Below are positions 24,251 through 33,708 of a stretch of 64,000 nucleotides of DNA, piece after piece (position 1 is the first letter of the stretch; each line of letters opens with the position of its first letter). The translations under genes were made by a program, and so were the position numbers. The notes below the pieces were generated by a model. The model had not been told where the DNA came from. It searched no databases and worked only from the letters and a program-made list of their open reading frames with translations. This stretch comes from Alphaproteobacteria bacterium (GTDB taxonomy: Bacteria; Pseudomonadota; Alphaproteobacteria; Reyranellales; Reyranellaceae), in assembly GCA_017307275.1 (NCBI GenBank), contig JAFKFK010000016.1:62001-126000 (forward strand). The letters are read 5' to 3'.

Positions 24251-25048
24251 TCAGTGGCTGACGCCGAGATAGGCGTCGATGACGGCCTGGTCGCTCTTGA
24301 CCTCGTCGGGCACGCCGTCGCCGATCTTCTTGCCGTAGTCGAGCACCACGACGCGGTCCGAAATATCCATGACCACGCCCATGTCGTGCTCGATCAGGCA
24401 GATCGTCGTGCCGAACTCGTCGTTCACGTCGAGGATGAAGCGGCACATGTCCTGCTTCTCCTCGATGTTCATGCCGGCCATCGGCTCGTCGAGCAGCAGC
24501 AGCTCGGGCTGGGCGGCGAGCGCGCGGCCGAGCTCGACCCGCTTCTGCAGGCCATAGGGCAGCCGCCCGACCGGCACCTTGCGGATATGCTGGATCTCGA
24601 GGAAGTCGATGATTCGCTCGACCGCCTTGCGGTGCTCGATCTCCTCGCGCCGCGCCGGACCGAAGTGAAGCGCCTGCCAGAACAGGCCGGTCTTCATGCG
24701 CAGGTTGCGCCCGGTCATGATGTTGTCGAGCGTCGACATGCCCTTGAACAGCGCGATGTTCTGGAAGGTTCGCGCGATGCCCTGTTCCGCTACTTCGTGC
24801 GGCCGCATCCGGCTGCGCCGCACGCCCTTGTAGGTGATGGCGCCCTGCTGCGGATGATAGAAACCGTTGATGCAGTTCAGCATCGACGACTTGCCGGCAC
24901 CGTTGGGGCCGATGATGGCGCGTATCTCGCCTTTCCTGATGTCGAAGCTGATGTCGGTCAGCGCCTTCACGCCACCGAACGACAGGCTGATATTCTCGAC
25001 CGACAGCAGCACCTCGGTGAAGGAACGCGTACGCTCGGCCATCGCCAT
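24251..25048 (-). CDS. livG: Branched-chain amino-acid-type ABC transporter ATPase LivG
   Basis: A 265-residue ABC ATPase with Walker A GPNGAGKSS, a Q-loop in IARTFQNIALF, and Walker B LLLLDEPMAGMN followed by the LivG-specific IEEKQDM. The signature motif region (GRLPYGLQKRVELGRAL) is the LivG variant of LSGGQ. The start ATG shares one base with the stop of the acyl-CoA synthetase (TGATG), showing coupling. LivG and LivF together drive transport. Confidence 0.92.
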   Translation of the reverse strand: MAMAERTRSFTEVLLSVENISLSFGGVKALTDISFDIRKGEIRAIIGPNGAGKSSMLNCINGFYHPQQGAITYKGVRRSRMRPHEVAEQGIARTFQNIALFKGMSTLDNIMTGRNLRMKTGLFWQALHFGPARREEIEHRKAVERIIDFLEIQHIRKVPVGRLPYGLQKRVELGRALAAQPELLLLDEPMAGMNIEEKQDMCRFILDVNDEFGTTICLIEHDMGVVMDISDRVVVLDYGKKIGDGVPDEVKSDQAVIDAYLGVSH

Positions 25049-27009
25049 CAGCCCGCCTTCCTGAGTGCCGGATGTGGGGCGAGATCGCGAATCGCGACAT
25101 CGCCCTCGATCCTGCCTTTGCGGCCATCCTCGAAGGTGACGTCGACCCCTATGTGCGCCGACTTGGCCGTGCCGTAGAGCGCATCGACCAGCGTCTTGTA
25201 GCGCTCACCGATGAACCCGCGCCGCACCTTGTTGGTACGAGTCAGCTCGCCGTCGTCGGCTTCGAGTGCCTTGTGCAGGATCAGGAAGCGGCGGATCTGC
25301 GCGCCGGCCATCCGCGGATCGGCAGCGAGGTCGCGATTCACTTGCTCGATCTCGCTCTGGATCAGGTCGTAGACCTCGGGCCGGGCCGCCAGCTCCTGGT
25401 AGCTCGCATAGGCGATGTTGCGCCGCTCCGCCCAGTCGCCCACGGCGATCATGTCGATATTGACGAAGGCGGCGACGAAGTCATGGCCATCGCCGAACGC
25501 CACAGCTTCGTTGATGTGCGCAAAGAACTTCAGCTTGTTCTCGATGTATTTCGGCGCGAACAGCGTGCCGTCGTTGAGCTTCCCGACGTCCTTGGCGCGG
25601 TCGATGATGCGCAGATGGCCGCGTTCGTCGAGGTAGCCGGCATCGCCGGTATGGACCCAGCCGTCGGCGGTCTTGGTGTCGTTGGTCGCTTCGGGATTCT
25701 TGAAGTATTCCTTGAACACGCCGGGGCTGCGGTAGAGCACCTCTCCCGACTCGGCGATCTTGAGTTCAACCTTGGAAACCGGCTTGCCGACCGTTTCGGG
25801 GAAAACCTCGCCGTTGGGATGGATGGTGACGAACACCGAGGCTTCGGTCTGGCCGTAGAGCTGCTTCATGTTCACGCCGAGCGCGCGATAGAAATTGAAG
25901 ATCTCCGGCCCTACGGCTTCGCCCGCCGTGTAGGCCACACGCACACGGCTCATGCCCAGCGTGTTCTTGAGCGGGCCGTAGATCAGCAGGTTGCCCAGCC
26001 CGTAGAGCAGCCGATCCGCGATCGAAACCGACCGGCCATCGAGCAGCGCAGGACCAACGCGACGCGCTACGCCCATGAAGGACTGGAACAGGCGGCGCTT
26101 GATCAAGCCCGCATCTTCCATGCGGATCGTCACCTGGGTGATCAGGTTCTCCAGCACGCGTGGCGGCGCAAAGTAATAGGTCGGCCCGATCTCGCGCAGG
26201 TCGGTCATCACGGTCGAGGCCGATTCGGGACAGTTCACGACCAGCCCGACCACGTAACCCTGCGCGTAGGAGAAGATGTGATCGCCGACCCAGGCCATCG
26301 GCAGATAGGAGAGCAGCTCGTCGCCCGCCCTGAGCCCGTCGAAGGCTGCCCCTGCTTCGGCTGCCCAGACGAGATTGTCGTAGCTCAGTACCGCGCCCTT
26401 CGGCCGGCCCGTGGTGCCCGAGGTGTAGAGCATGATGGCATCGTCGCTGCCCTTGCCCTGGGCAACCTCGGCCGAAACCGTGTCGGGTGCGACCGCCAGC
26501 CGCTTCTCGCCCCGCGCCTGCACCTCGGCGTAGGACAGCAGCCCCTCGTAATGCCGCATGCCGCGCGGATCGTTGTAGAGGATCGTCTGCAGCGACGGCA
26601 CTTTCTTCTGGATCTCCAGAAGCTTGTCGACCTGCTCCTGGTTCTCGGCCAGGGCGTAACGGGCGCCGGCATGTTCCACGACGTAGGCCAGTTCGTCGGC
26701 GACCGAGTCCTGGTAGACCGGCACCGGCACGCCGCCCAGCGACTGCGCGGCGCACATGGACCAGTAGAGGCTCGGCCGGTTGTCGCCGACCACGATCAGC
26801 CGATCCCCCCGCCGAAAGCCCAGGTCGGCGAGGCCGGCGGCCAGCAGACGCACCTGGGCTGCGACATGGGCCCAGTCATAGGTCTGCCAGATGCCGTATT
26901 CCTTTTCGCGGTAGGCGGGCCGATCGCCGCGCGTCTGCGCCAGCTCCGCCAACAGCTTGGGGAACGTGTCTCGAGTCTCGGTCCGGGCAATGGCCCTTTC
27001 GGCGGTCAT
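25048..27009 (-). CDS. Long-chain-type acyl-CoA synthetase heading a liv ABC operon
   Basis: A 653-residue AMP-binding ligase of the FAA1/ACSBG size class. It has P-loop MLYTSGTTGRPKGAV, motif GQTEASVF, WVHTGDAGYLDERGHL and the linker KDVGKLNDGTLFAPKYIENKL. It makes acyl-CoA from an acid. Encoded as first gene of an operon with LivG, LivH, LivM, binding protein and LivF, it probably activates the imported ligand, as in aromatic or hydrophobic acid uptake clusters. The start ATG 27009 is preferred, with GTG 27027 possible; the only SD is GGGAG 11 bases before the ATG. A candidate promoter with TTGACC at 27099-27094 lies upstream. Confidence 0.88.
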   Translation of the reverse strand: MTAERAIARTETRDTFPKLLAELAQTRGDRPAYREKEYGIWQTYDWAHVAAQVRLLAAGLADLGFRRGDRLIVVGDNRPSLYWSMCAAQSLGGVPVPVYQDSVADELAYVVEHAGARYALAENQEQVDKLLEIQKKVPSLQTILYNDPRGMRHYEGLLSYAEVQARGEKRLAVAPDTVSAEVAQGKGSDDAIMLYTSGTTGRPKGAVLSYDNLVWAAEAGAAFDGLRAGDELLSYLPMAWVGDHIFSYAQGYVVGLVVNCPESASTVMTDLREIGPTYYFAPPRVLENLITQVTIRMEDAGLIKRRLFQSFMGVARRVGPALLDGRSVSIADRLLYGLGNLLIYGPLKNTLGMSRVRVAYTAGEAVGPEIFNFYRALGVNMKQLYGQTEASVFVTIHPNGEVFPETVGKPVSKVELKIAESGEVLYRSPGVFKEYFKNPEATNDTKTADGWVHTGDAGYLDERGHLRIIDRAKDVGKLNDGTLFAPKYIENKLKFFAHINEAVAFGDGHDFVAAFVNIDMIAVGDWAERRNIAYASYQELAARPEVYDLIQSEIEQVNRDLAADPRMAGAQIRRFLILHKALEADDGELTRTNKVRRGFIGERYKTLVDALYGTAKSAHIGVDVTFEDGRKGRIEGDVAIRDLAPHPALRKAG

Positions 27010-27095
27010 TCCCTGCAGCACTCCCACACGGCCTGCCGTTCGTCTCGTTATGCGGCAGTTCCGTCAGGCAGATAGCCACAGGCCCTTCGCGCCGG

Positions 27096-28448
27096 TCAAG
27101 CCAACCTGAGCTTGAGGGTGAACATGGCGCCGCCGCCGGGCCGGTCATCCACGGAGATGCTGCCGTCATGGGCGGCCGCGACCCGCGCCACGATGGCGAG
27201 CCCCAGTCCGCGGCTGTCGGCCTTGGCGCGATCCCTGCGCCAGAACCGCGCAAAGATCGACTGCCGCTCCGCCAGCGGCACGCCCGGGCCATTATCCAGC
27301 ACGCGCACCGTGCCGTCGGCCGCAACGTCGACCTCGATGAAACCGCCGCGCGGCGTGTGGCGGATGGCATTCTCGACGAGGTTGCGCACGGCCCGGAACA
27401 ACGCCTCGGCGTGGCCGCGCACCCAAACCGGCTCCTCGACGCCCGTCAGCGCGATCGTCTTGTCGCTGCCGACGGCGAGCGGCGCCATGAAGCCCACGGC
27501 GTCGGCACAAACGGCGTGGATATCGGCCGTGGAGTCGGCGCGCACGACGAAGCTCTCGAGTTCGGCAATATCGAGAACCTGGTTCACGGTCCGCGTCATG
27601 TTGACGATGTCGGTCTGCAAGGACAGCCGGAGCGGACCTTCGTCCATGGAGTCGACTCTCGCGCGCATGATGGCAAGCGGCGTTCGCAGCTCGTGCGCCA
27701 TGTCGGCCGTGAACTCTCGCTGCGCACGAAAGCCGGCTTCCAGCCGTTCCAGCGCCTGATTGACGGCATGGACCAGCGGCACGACCTCGGCCGGCATGGA
27801 CGTCTCGGGTAGGCGGATGTCGGTGCTGGTCGGTCCGATCGCGGCTGCCGTGGTCGAGGCCTGCCGCACCGGATCGAGCGCACGCCGGAATATCAGGATG
27901 TCGATCAAGAGAAGCAGCAGCAGGATCGGAAAGGTGATCCAGGCAACGCGCGGAATGAACGACGTGACGATATCGTCGATGATGACGTCGCGATGCGTCA
28001 GGTCCTGGCCGACTTGAATCCAATAGAGCCGCTCGCCGACCGCACGGGGAACGCTGACACCGAACAGAACGGCGCCGCTGCTGCGCCGCCGGCTGAACCA
28101 CTCGCTCGATGGCGGGTCGATCGAGTCGAACAGCGGCTGGTCATCGCCTCTCGAGGAGAACAGCACCTTTCCCTTGGCATCGAGCACAGCGTAGGAATAA
28201 AGCGCGTACTCACCGGAGTAGAGCGGCATCGCCTCGGCCGGGATATCGAGTTCCGTGGCGCCGCTCGGCGTGGGCCGCAGGAAGCTGCCGATGGTGAGCG
28301 CCTGGCTGCGCAACGCATCGCGGTGAAGATTGTTCGCAGCTTGGTTCAGGAGCCAGTAGAGCGCCAACGGCATCAGGATCGAGGTGATGGCGACCGCAAC
28401 GACATGAAGCGCGACGACACGGGAGATGATCGAGCGGAAACGATTCAC
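27096..28448 (-). CDS. Two-component sensor histidine kinase
   Basis: A 450-residue membrane kinase. TM1 (about 10-34) and TM2 (about 168-187) flank a periplasmic sensor loop of about 130 residues, followed by a HAMP-like linker and H252 in MAHELRTPLAIM. The N-box NLVENAIRHT, G1 DNGPGV and G2 SRGLGLAIV follow. It starts at GTG 28448, overlapping the response-regulator stop by 4 bp (GTGA). It sits divergent to an RND metal-efflux operon, so sensing of the exported metal or toxicant in the periplasm is likely. The loop has no obvious Cys/His metal cluster, so the signal remains open. Confidence 0.9.
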   Translation of the reverse strand: MNRFRSIISRVVALHVVAVAITSILMPLALYWLLNQAANNLHRDALRSQALTIGSFLRPTPSGATELDIPAEAMPLYSGEYALYSYAVLDAKGKVLFSSRGDDQPLFDSIDPPSSEWFSRRRSSGAVLFGVSVPRAVGERLYWIQVGQDLTHRDVIIDDIVTSFIPRVAWITFPILLLLLLIDILIFRRALDPVRQASTTAAAIGPTSTDIRLPETSMPAEVVPLVHAVNQALERLEAGFRAQREFTADMAHELRTPLAIMRARVDSMDEGPLRLSLQTDIVNMTRTVNQVLDIAELESFVVRADSTADIHAVCADAVGFMAPLAVGSDKTIALTGVEEPVWVRGHAEALFRAVRNLVENAIRHTPRGGFIEVDVAADGTVRVLDNGPGVPLAERQSIFARFWRRDRAKADSRGLGLAIVARVAAAHDGSISVDDRPGGGAMFTLKLRLA

Positions 28449-29125
28449 CCGGCCTTGTCCTCGGCGAGCAGGTAACCGACGCCTCTTACCGTATGGACCC
28501 GCACGTTGGCGCCGCAATCCGCCAGCATCTTGCGCAACCGGTGGACATAGACCTCGACGGCATTGGAACCGACGTCGCCCGACAGACCAAAGAGCTGATC
28601 TTCGAACAGCCGCTTGGGCGCCACGTTGCCGCCGCGCCGCAACAGGATCTCCAGCACTGCCGTTTCGCGGGCCGGGAAGGATCGCACCGTGTCGTTGACC
28701 AGGACTTGCCGCCCTTCGGTATCGAGCGAGACATTGCCGAAGGTAAGCCGTCTCCCCAGCATATTGCCGGGACGACGCAACAGCGCCTGCAGCCGAGCGA
28801 CCAACTCCTCCATGGCAAAGGGCTTCACGAGATAGTCGTCGGCGCCGGCTCGCAATCCGTTGACCCGGTCGGAAACGCCGTCTCGCGCCGTCAGCACAAG
28901 GACTGGTGTCGAATCGCCGCGGCCACGGACGCCACGCAACAAAGAGAGCCCGTCTTCGTCCGGCAAGCCAAGGTCGAGCACGACCGCAGCGTAGCGCATG
29001 GCGGCAAGTGCATGGGCAGCATCACCGGCATTGTCCACGGAATCAGTGGAGAAGCCATTGCGAGCCAGCCCTTTGACCAGTAGCGCGACCAGCTCGGCAT
29101 TGTCCTCGACAAGAAGGACTCTCAC
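28445..29125 (-). CDS. OmpR-family two-component response regulator
   Basis: A 226-residue regulator. The receiver domain has acidic residues near D8, phospho-acceptor D51 in VVLDLGLPDEDG and the LVKPF lysine. A winged-helix DNA-binding domain at the C-terminus ends VHTVRGVGYLLAEDK. It starts at GTG 29125. It is co-transcribed with the overlapping kinase gene and is divergent from the RND adaptor gene. OmpR-family regulators bind direct repeats with 11-bp period, and one such pair lies at 29215-29231 in front of the adaptor gene. Confidence 0.92.
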   Translation of the reverse strand: MRVLLVEDNAELVALLVKGLARNGFSTDSVDNAGDAAHALAAMRYAAVVLDLGLPDEDGLSLLRGVRGRGDSTPVLVLTARDGVSDRVNGLRAGADDYLVKPFAMEELVARLQALLRRPGNMLGRRLTFGNVSLDTEGRQVLVNDTVRSFPARETAVLEILLRRGGNVAPKRLFEDQLFGLSGDVGSNAVEVYVHRLRKMLADCGANVRVHTVRGVGYLLAEDKAG

Positions 29126-29214
29126 GGCAACGCCCTCCCGGAGCGCGATTACATCGCGTCGACTTTAGCACGTCGGCCTGCCGGTGGCGCTCCAGCCCCA
29201 TTGGCAACCGTCAG

Positions 29215-29231
29215 GTGCACGTAATGTGCAC
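29215..29231 (+). promoter_or_regulatory. Candidate response-regulator site: GTGCAC repeats with 11-bp period
   Basis: GTGCACGTAATGTGCAC places two GTGCAC hexamers 11 bp apart, 19 bp upstream of the adaptor start at 29250 and 90 bp from the divergent regulator gene. The hexamer is itself palindromic, so the element reads as both a direct and an inverted repeat. The 11-bp period is the spacing preferred by OmpR/PhoB-type dimers. Binding by the neighbouring regulator is an inference. Confidence 0.45.
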
Positions 29232-29249
29232 TGGTTAGGGTTGTCCATC

Positions 29250-30494
29250 ATGACCGCTCCGACCGACCTTTCCCTGATCGCCCGCCTGCGCCGCCATCGC
29301 CTCTGGTTTGCCGGCGCTGGCGTCGTCGGGCTGGCGCTGGCCGCTGTCTGGACGGTCGACACGCAGCCAAGCAATGCCCTGATGCGCCCTGCGGCAGTCG
29401 TCGAGGCCGATGGTGCGTTCCGTCCGAGCGATACGCAGTGGTCGGGCCTCCGCTTCGAGACGGTGAAGCCGGTGGCCTTCCGCGAGGAGCGGGCGACCGA
29501 CGGCAAGATCGGCATCAACGAGGACACCACGACACCGGTCTTCTCCCCCTATTCCGGCCGCGTCACACGTCTGATTGCCAAGCCCGGCGACCATGTCGAG
29601 CGCGGCGCTCCGCTCTTCGCCATCGAGGCGAGCGAATTCGTGCAGGGCCAGAACGATCTCGTGACCGCCGTCGCCGGGGTCGAGAAGGCACGTTCGAAGC
29701 TCGCGCTCGCGCAGATGGCCGAGAAGCGCCAGAAGGAACTGCTGTCGATCCGCGGCGGCGCGCTGAAGGACCTCGAACAGGCCCAGTCCGACCTCGTGGC
29801 CGCACAGGGCGATCTCCGGTCCGCCGACATCGCGCTGGCCGCGGTGCGTAACCGGCTGCGCATCCTCGGCCGCTCCGACGCCGAGATCGAGCAGCTCGAA
29901 AAGGTCGACCGCATCGGCGCCGAGACCATCGTGGCCGCACCGATCGACGGCACCGTGATCCAGCGCAAGATCGGCCTCGGCCAGTACATCAATGCCGGCG
30001 CCACCGATCCGGTGTTCAATATCGGCGACCTGTCGAAAGTCTGGCTGATCGCCAATGTCCGCGAATCCGACGCTCCACGGATGAAGGTCGGCGCGCCGGT
30101 CGAGGTTTCCGTGCTCGCCTATCCGGGCCGGACCTTCGATGCGAAGTTGAGCTACGTCGCACCGGCGCTCGATCCCAACACACGGCGCCTGCCCGTGCGC
30201 GCCGAGATCACCAATCCAGGCCGCGAGCTGCTGCCCGAGATGTTCGCAAGCTTCCGCATCGTCACTGGTGCGCCACAGACCATGCCGGCCGTCCCGCAGG
30301 AAGCCGTCGTGTACGAAGGCGCCAACGCTCGCGTCTGGGTGGCACGGCCGGACGACAAGTCCATTGTCTCGCGCCCCATCGAGGTCGGCACGACCGCCAA
30401 CGGCGTCGTCGAAGTGCGCAAGGGCCTGCAGCCCGGCGAAACCGTGGTGACAAGCGGCACTCTCTTCATCGATCGCGCGGCCAAGCGCGACTGA
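29250..30494 (+). CDS. Periplasmic adaptor (HlyD/CzcB-like) of RND efflux system
   Basis: A 414-residue adaptor anchored by one N-terminal helix (LWFAGAGVVGLALAAVW, residues about 17-33). The lipoyl-like region VFSPYSGRVTRLIAKPGDHVERG, a helical hairpin (about 110-190, many Gln/Lys/Glu), barrel VWLIANVRESDAPRMKVG and membrane-proximal domain follow in order. No heavy-metal-binding YHS/HMBD domain is present, unlike CusB at 4876. It is 52 bp before the first RND gene and appears to be the only adaptor for two RND pumps. The ATG at 29250 is chosen because it begins the cytoplasmic tail before the anchor. Confidence 0.88.
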   Translation: MTAPTDLSLIARLRRHRLWFAGAGVVGLALAAVWTVDTQPSNALMRPAAVVEADGAFRPSDTQWSGLRFETVKPVAFREERATDGKIGINEDTTTPVFSPYSGRVTRLIAKPGDHVERGAPLFAIEASEFVQGQNDLVTAVAGVEKARSKLALAQMAEKRQKELLSIRGGALKDLEQAQSDLVAAQGDLRSADIALAAVRNRLRILGRSDAEIEQLEKVDRIGAETIVAAPIDGTVIQRKIGLGQYINAGATDPVFNIGDLSKVWLIANVRESDAPRMKVGAPVEVSVLAYPGRTFDAKLSYVAPALDPNTRRLPVRAEITNPGRELLPEMFASFRIVTGAPQTMPAVPQEAVVYEGANARVWVARPDDKSIVSRPIEVGTTANGVVEVRKGLQPGETVVTSGTLFIDRAAKRD

Positions 30495-30546
30495 CGGCCT
30501 GCCGGGCCCCGCCGGTCCCGGCACTCTCCAGAACGGCGATCGTCCC

Positions 30547-33500
30547 ATGCAGTCCCTTATCGCCGCCGCTCTCAGGCAACGCATCCTGGTTGTCATCCTG
30601 AGCGGAGTCCTCGCGGTCGCCGGGCTCTTTGCCTATGCGCGACTGAACATCGAGGCCTATCCCGACCCGGTGCCGCCGCTGGTCGACATCATCACGCAGA
30701 ATCCCGGCCAGTCGTCCGAGGAGATCGAGCGCTACATCACGATCCCGATCGAGATCCAGATGGCGGGCCTGCCCTATGTCCAGGCGATCCGCACCGTCTC
30801 TCTCTTCGGCCTCAGCGACGTCAAGGTGCAGTTCACCTACGACGTGACCTATCAGCAGGCCTCGCAGATGGTGATCAACCGTCTGTCGCAGCTTCCCCCC
30901 CTGCCCAATGGCGCGCAGCCCGTTCTCTCGCCGACCAGCCCGATCGGCGAAGTCTTCCGCTATCGCGTGGTCGGCCCGCCCGGCTATTCGTCGGCCGATC
31001 TCAAGACCGTGCAGGACTGGATCCTGCAGCGCCGCTTCAAGGCGATTCCCGGCGTGATCGACGTCACCGGCTGGGGCGGCAAGACCAAGACCTACGACAT
31101 CACCGTCGATCTCGACCGCCTGCTGGCCTACGGGCTCACGCTGAAGCAGGTGCTCGATGGCTTGAACAACGCCAACATCAACGTCGGCGCCAACACCGTG
31201 AATATCGGCTCGCAGTCGGCAATCGTGCGCAGCGTCGGCCAGATCCGGTCCATGGACGATATCCGCAACACCATGCTGACGGTGCGCGATGGCGCGCCGG
31301 TACTGGTCGCCGACGTGGCGACCGTCATGGTGGGCAACCAGCCGCGGCTCGGAATCGCAGGCCAGAACGACGACAACGACATCGTCCAGGGCATCGTGCT
31401 GATGCGGCGCGGTGCGGAAACCATGCCGACGCTGACCGGCGTGCTGGCCGAAGTCGACAAGATCAATGATTCGAACATCCTGCCGCCGGGCGTGCGCATC
31501 GAGCGCATCTATGACCGCAGCGCTCTGGTCGAGGTCACCACCCACACCGTGCTGCACAACATGGTGCTGGGCGTGGTGCTCATCTTCCTGATCCAGTGGC
31601 TGTTCCTCGGCGACCTGCGCAGCGCCCTGATCGTTTCGGCCACAATCCCCTTCGCCCTGCTCTTCGCCGTGGTCATCCTCGTGCTCAGCGGCGAATCGGC
31701 CAACCTGCTGTCTATGGGCGCGATCGACTTCGGCATCATCGTCGACGCCACCGTGATCATGGTCGAGAACATCTTCCGCCATCTCGCCCAGGCGAGCCAC
31801 GGTCCGGCCGTAAACTACCGGCGGCCCACGCCGGAAGGCCTCACCGGCAAGCTCGCGACGATCTTCCACGCCTCGAACGAGGTCACCAAGGCAATCTTCT
31901 TCTCCGCCACCATCATCATCGCGGGCTTCCTGCCGCTGTTCACGCTGTCCGGGGTCGAGGGTCACATCTTCGGACCGATGGCGCGCACCTATGCCTATGC
32001 GCTGCTGGGCGGCCTGATCGCCACCTTCACGGTTTCGCCTGCTTTGGCCGCCCTCCTGTTGCCGGACAAGGTTGCCCACGCAGAGACACGCGCCATGCAA
32101 CTGCTCAGCCGTGGCTACACCCGGCTGCGCGACGTCGTTCTGGCCAGCCGACGCGTCACGCTGGCGGCCGGCCTCGGCGCCGGCGCACTCGCGGTGATGG
32201 CCGGCAGCACGATCGGCCTCGAGTTCCTGCCCAAGCTTGAGGAAGGCAACATGTGGATCCGCGCCGTCATGCCGGCGTCGATCTCGCTCGAAGCCGGCAA
32301 CGACTACGCCAATCGCATGCGCAAGTTGATCAAGAGCTTCCCCGAAGCGGAAACCGTCATCTCGCAGCACGGCCGCCCCGACGACGGCACCGATTCGACC
32401 GGCTTCTTCAACGCCGAGTTCTTCGTGCCGCTGAAACCGCTCGACCGCTGGCGCAAGGGTGTCGACAAGGATGCTCTGATCGCCGAGATCAACGATGCCC
32501 TGCAGAAGGCTTTCCCGGGCGTCGAATTCACCTTCTCCCAGTACATCCAGGACAACGTCCAGGAGGCTGCTTCCGGCGTGAAGGGCGAGAACTCGGTCAA
32601 GGTCTCGGGCAACGATCTCGAGACGCTGGCCAAGCTCGGAACCGAAATCAAGAATGTGCTGGCGACGGTGCCGGGCATTACCGATCTCGCTGTGTCGGCC
32701 TCGCTCGGCCAGCCGACGATCCGCATCGACATCGACCGCACTCGCGCGGCGCGCTATGGCCTCGCCCCCGGCGACATCAATGCCACCGTTCAGGCTGCCA
32801 TCGGTGGCCAGGCCGCCGGCGATGTCTACGAAGGCGGCAGCGACCGGCACTTCCCCATGGTCGTTCGCCTGGCGCCGAAATACCGCGAGAATCTCGAAGC
32901 GATCAAACGCATCCAGATCGGTGCCCAGAGCGGGAATGGCGTGACCCAGGTGCCGCTCAGCGAGGTCGCCACGGTCGATCTCGTCTCCGGCGCCTACTAC
33001 ATCTACCGCGAACAGCAGGAACGCTATGTCCCGGTGAAGTTCAGCGTTCGTGGCCGCGACCTCGGCAGCGCCATTCTGGAGGCGCAGCAGAAGGTGGCCG
33101 AGCAGGTGAAGATCCCCGGCGGCTATCGCATCGAATGGGTCGGCGAGTTCGGCAACCTCAAGAACGCCCTGCAGCGTCTGGCCGTTGCCGTGCCGATCGC
33201 CATCGGCCTGATCGGCCTCCTGCTCTACATGAGCTTCGGTTCGTTCCGCGACACGCTGTTGGCGGCCAGCGCGATTCCCATGGCGCTGATCGGCGGCATC
33301 CTCGGCCTGTTCGTGGTCGGCATGCCCTTCAGCATCTCCGCCGCCATCGGCTTCGTTGCCCTGTTCGGCATTGCCGCCATGAACGGCATCATGGTGCTGT
33401 CGTGCTTCAACCGGCTGATCGACGCCGGACGCGAACGCGAGGCGGCGCTGCGCGAGACCTGCAGCGTGCAGCTCCGGCCCGTGCTGATGACGTGCGCCGC

Positions 33501-33708
33501 GGCTGCGGTCGGCCTGCTCCCCGCCGCCTTCTCGACGGCGATCGGCAGCCAGGTCCAGCGCCCGCTGGCGACCGTCGTGGTCGGCGGCACGCTACTGGCA
33601 CCTTTGCTTTTCCTCACGGTCCTGCCGGCAGCCATCGGCCTCTTCTCGCGCCGACATGTGCCCACGCCCAGCGAGGCCCCCCAAGCATCTGCCGCGGAGG
33701 CATCATGA
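30547..33708 (+). CDS. Heavy-metal-type RND efflux permease, first of two tandem paralogues
   Basis: A 1053-residue RND pump. The fourth-helix signature GAIDFGIIVDATVIMVEN has the Asp-Asp-Glu triad of CzcA-type divalent-metal pumps. The N-terminus IEAYPDPVPPLVDIITQNPGQSSEEIERYIT is the HME pattern. The tail stays soluble (PSEAPQASAAEAS). It precedes an outer-membrane factor by a 4-bp overlap. By eye about four residues in five are the same as in the pump at 35384 over the first 170 residues. Metal identity is not determined, and some members of this clade export organic compounds. Confidence 0.9.
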   Translation: MQSLIAAALRQRILVVILSGVLAVAGLFAYARLNIEAYPDPVPPLVDIITQNPGQSSEEIERYITIPIEIQMAGLPYVQAIRTVSLFGLSDVKVQFTYDVTYQQASQMVINRLSQLPPLPNGAQPVLSPTSPIGEVFRYRVVGPPGYSSADLKTVQDWILQRRFKAIPGVIDVTGWGGKTKTYDITVDLDRLLAYGLTLKQVLDGLNNANINVGANTVNIGSQSAIVRSVGQIRSMDDIRNTMLTVRDGAPVLVADVATVMVGNQPRLGIAGQNDDNDIVQGIVLMRRGAETMPTLTGVLAEVDKINDSNILPPGVRIERIYDRSALVEVTTHTVLHNMVLGVVLIFLIQWLFLGDLRSALIVSATIPFALLFAVVILVLSGESANLLSMGAIDFGIIVDATVIMVENIFRHLAQASHGPAVNYRRPTPEGLTGKLATIFHASNEVTKAIFFSATIIIAGFLPLFTLSGVEGHIFGPMARTYAYALLGGLIATFTVSPALAALLLPDKVAHAETRAMQLLSRGYTRLRDVVLASRRVTLAAGLGAGALAVMAGSTIGLEFLPKLEEGNMWIRAVMPASISLEAGNDYANRMRKLIKSFPEAETVISQHGRPDDGTDSTGFFNAEFFVPLKPLDRWRKGVDKDALIAEINDALQKAFPGVEFTFSQYIQDNVQEAASGVKGENSVKVSGNDLETLAKLGTEIKNVLATVPGITDLAVSASLGQPTIRIDIDRTRAARYGLAPGDINATVQAAIGGQAAGDVYEGGSDRHFPMVVRLAPKYRENLEAIKRIQIGAQSGNGVTQVPLSEVATVDLVSGAYYIYREQQERYVPVKFSVRGRDLGSAILEAQQKVAEQVKIPGGYRIEWVGEFGNLKNALQRLAVAVPIAIGLIGLLLYMSFGSFRDTLLAASAIPMALIGGILGLFVVGMPFSISAAIGFVALFGIAAMNGIMVLSCFNRLIDAGREREAALRETCSVQLRPVLMTCAAAAVGLLPAAFSTAIGSQVQRPLATVVVGGTLLAPLLFLTVLPAAIGLFSRRHVPTPSEAPQASAAEAS

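Noticed and set aside
25072..27075. Long plus-strand open frame opposite the acyl-CoA synthetase
   Set aside because: Shadow frame of a well-supported gene, without Shine-Dalgarno or recognisable motif.
27069..27099. Promoter of the acyl-CoA synthetase-liv operon (TTGACC ... TATCTG on the minus strand)
   Set aside because: The 19-bp spacing is outside the normal range, and the -35 overlaps the kinase stop, so it is only mentioned in the gene entry.
32253..33704. N-terminal extension of the outer-membrane factor
   Set aside because: It overlaps the RND pump, and the lipoprotein signal begins at 33705.
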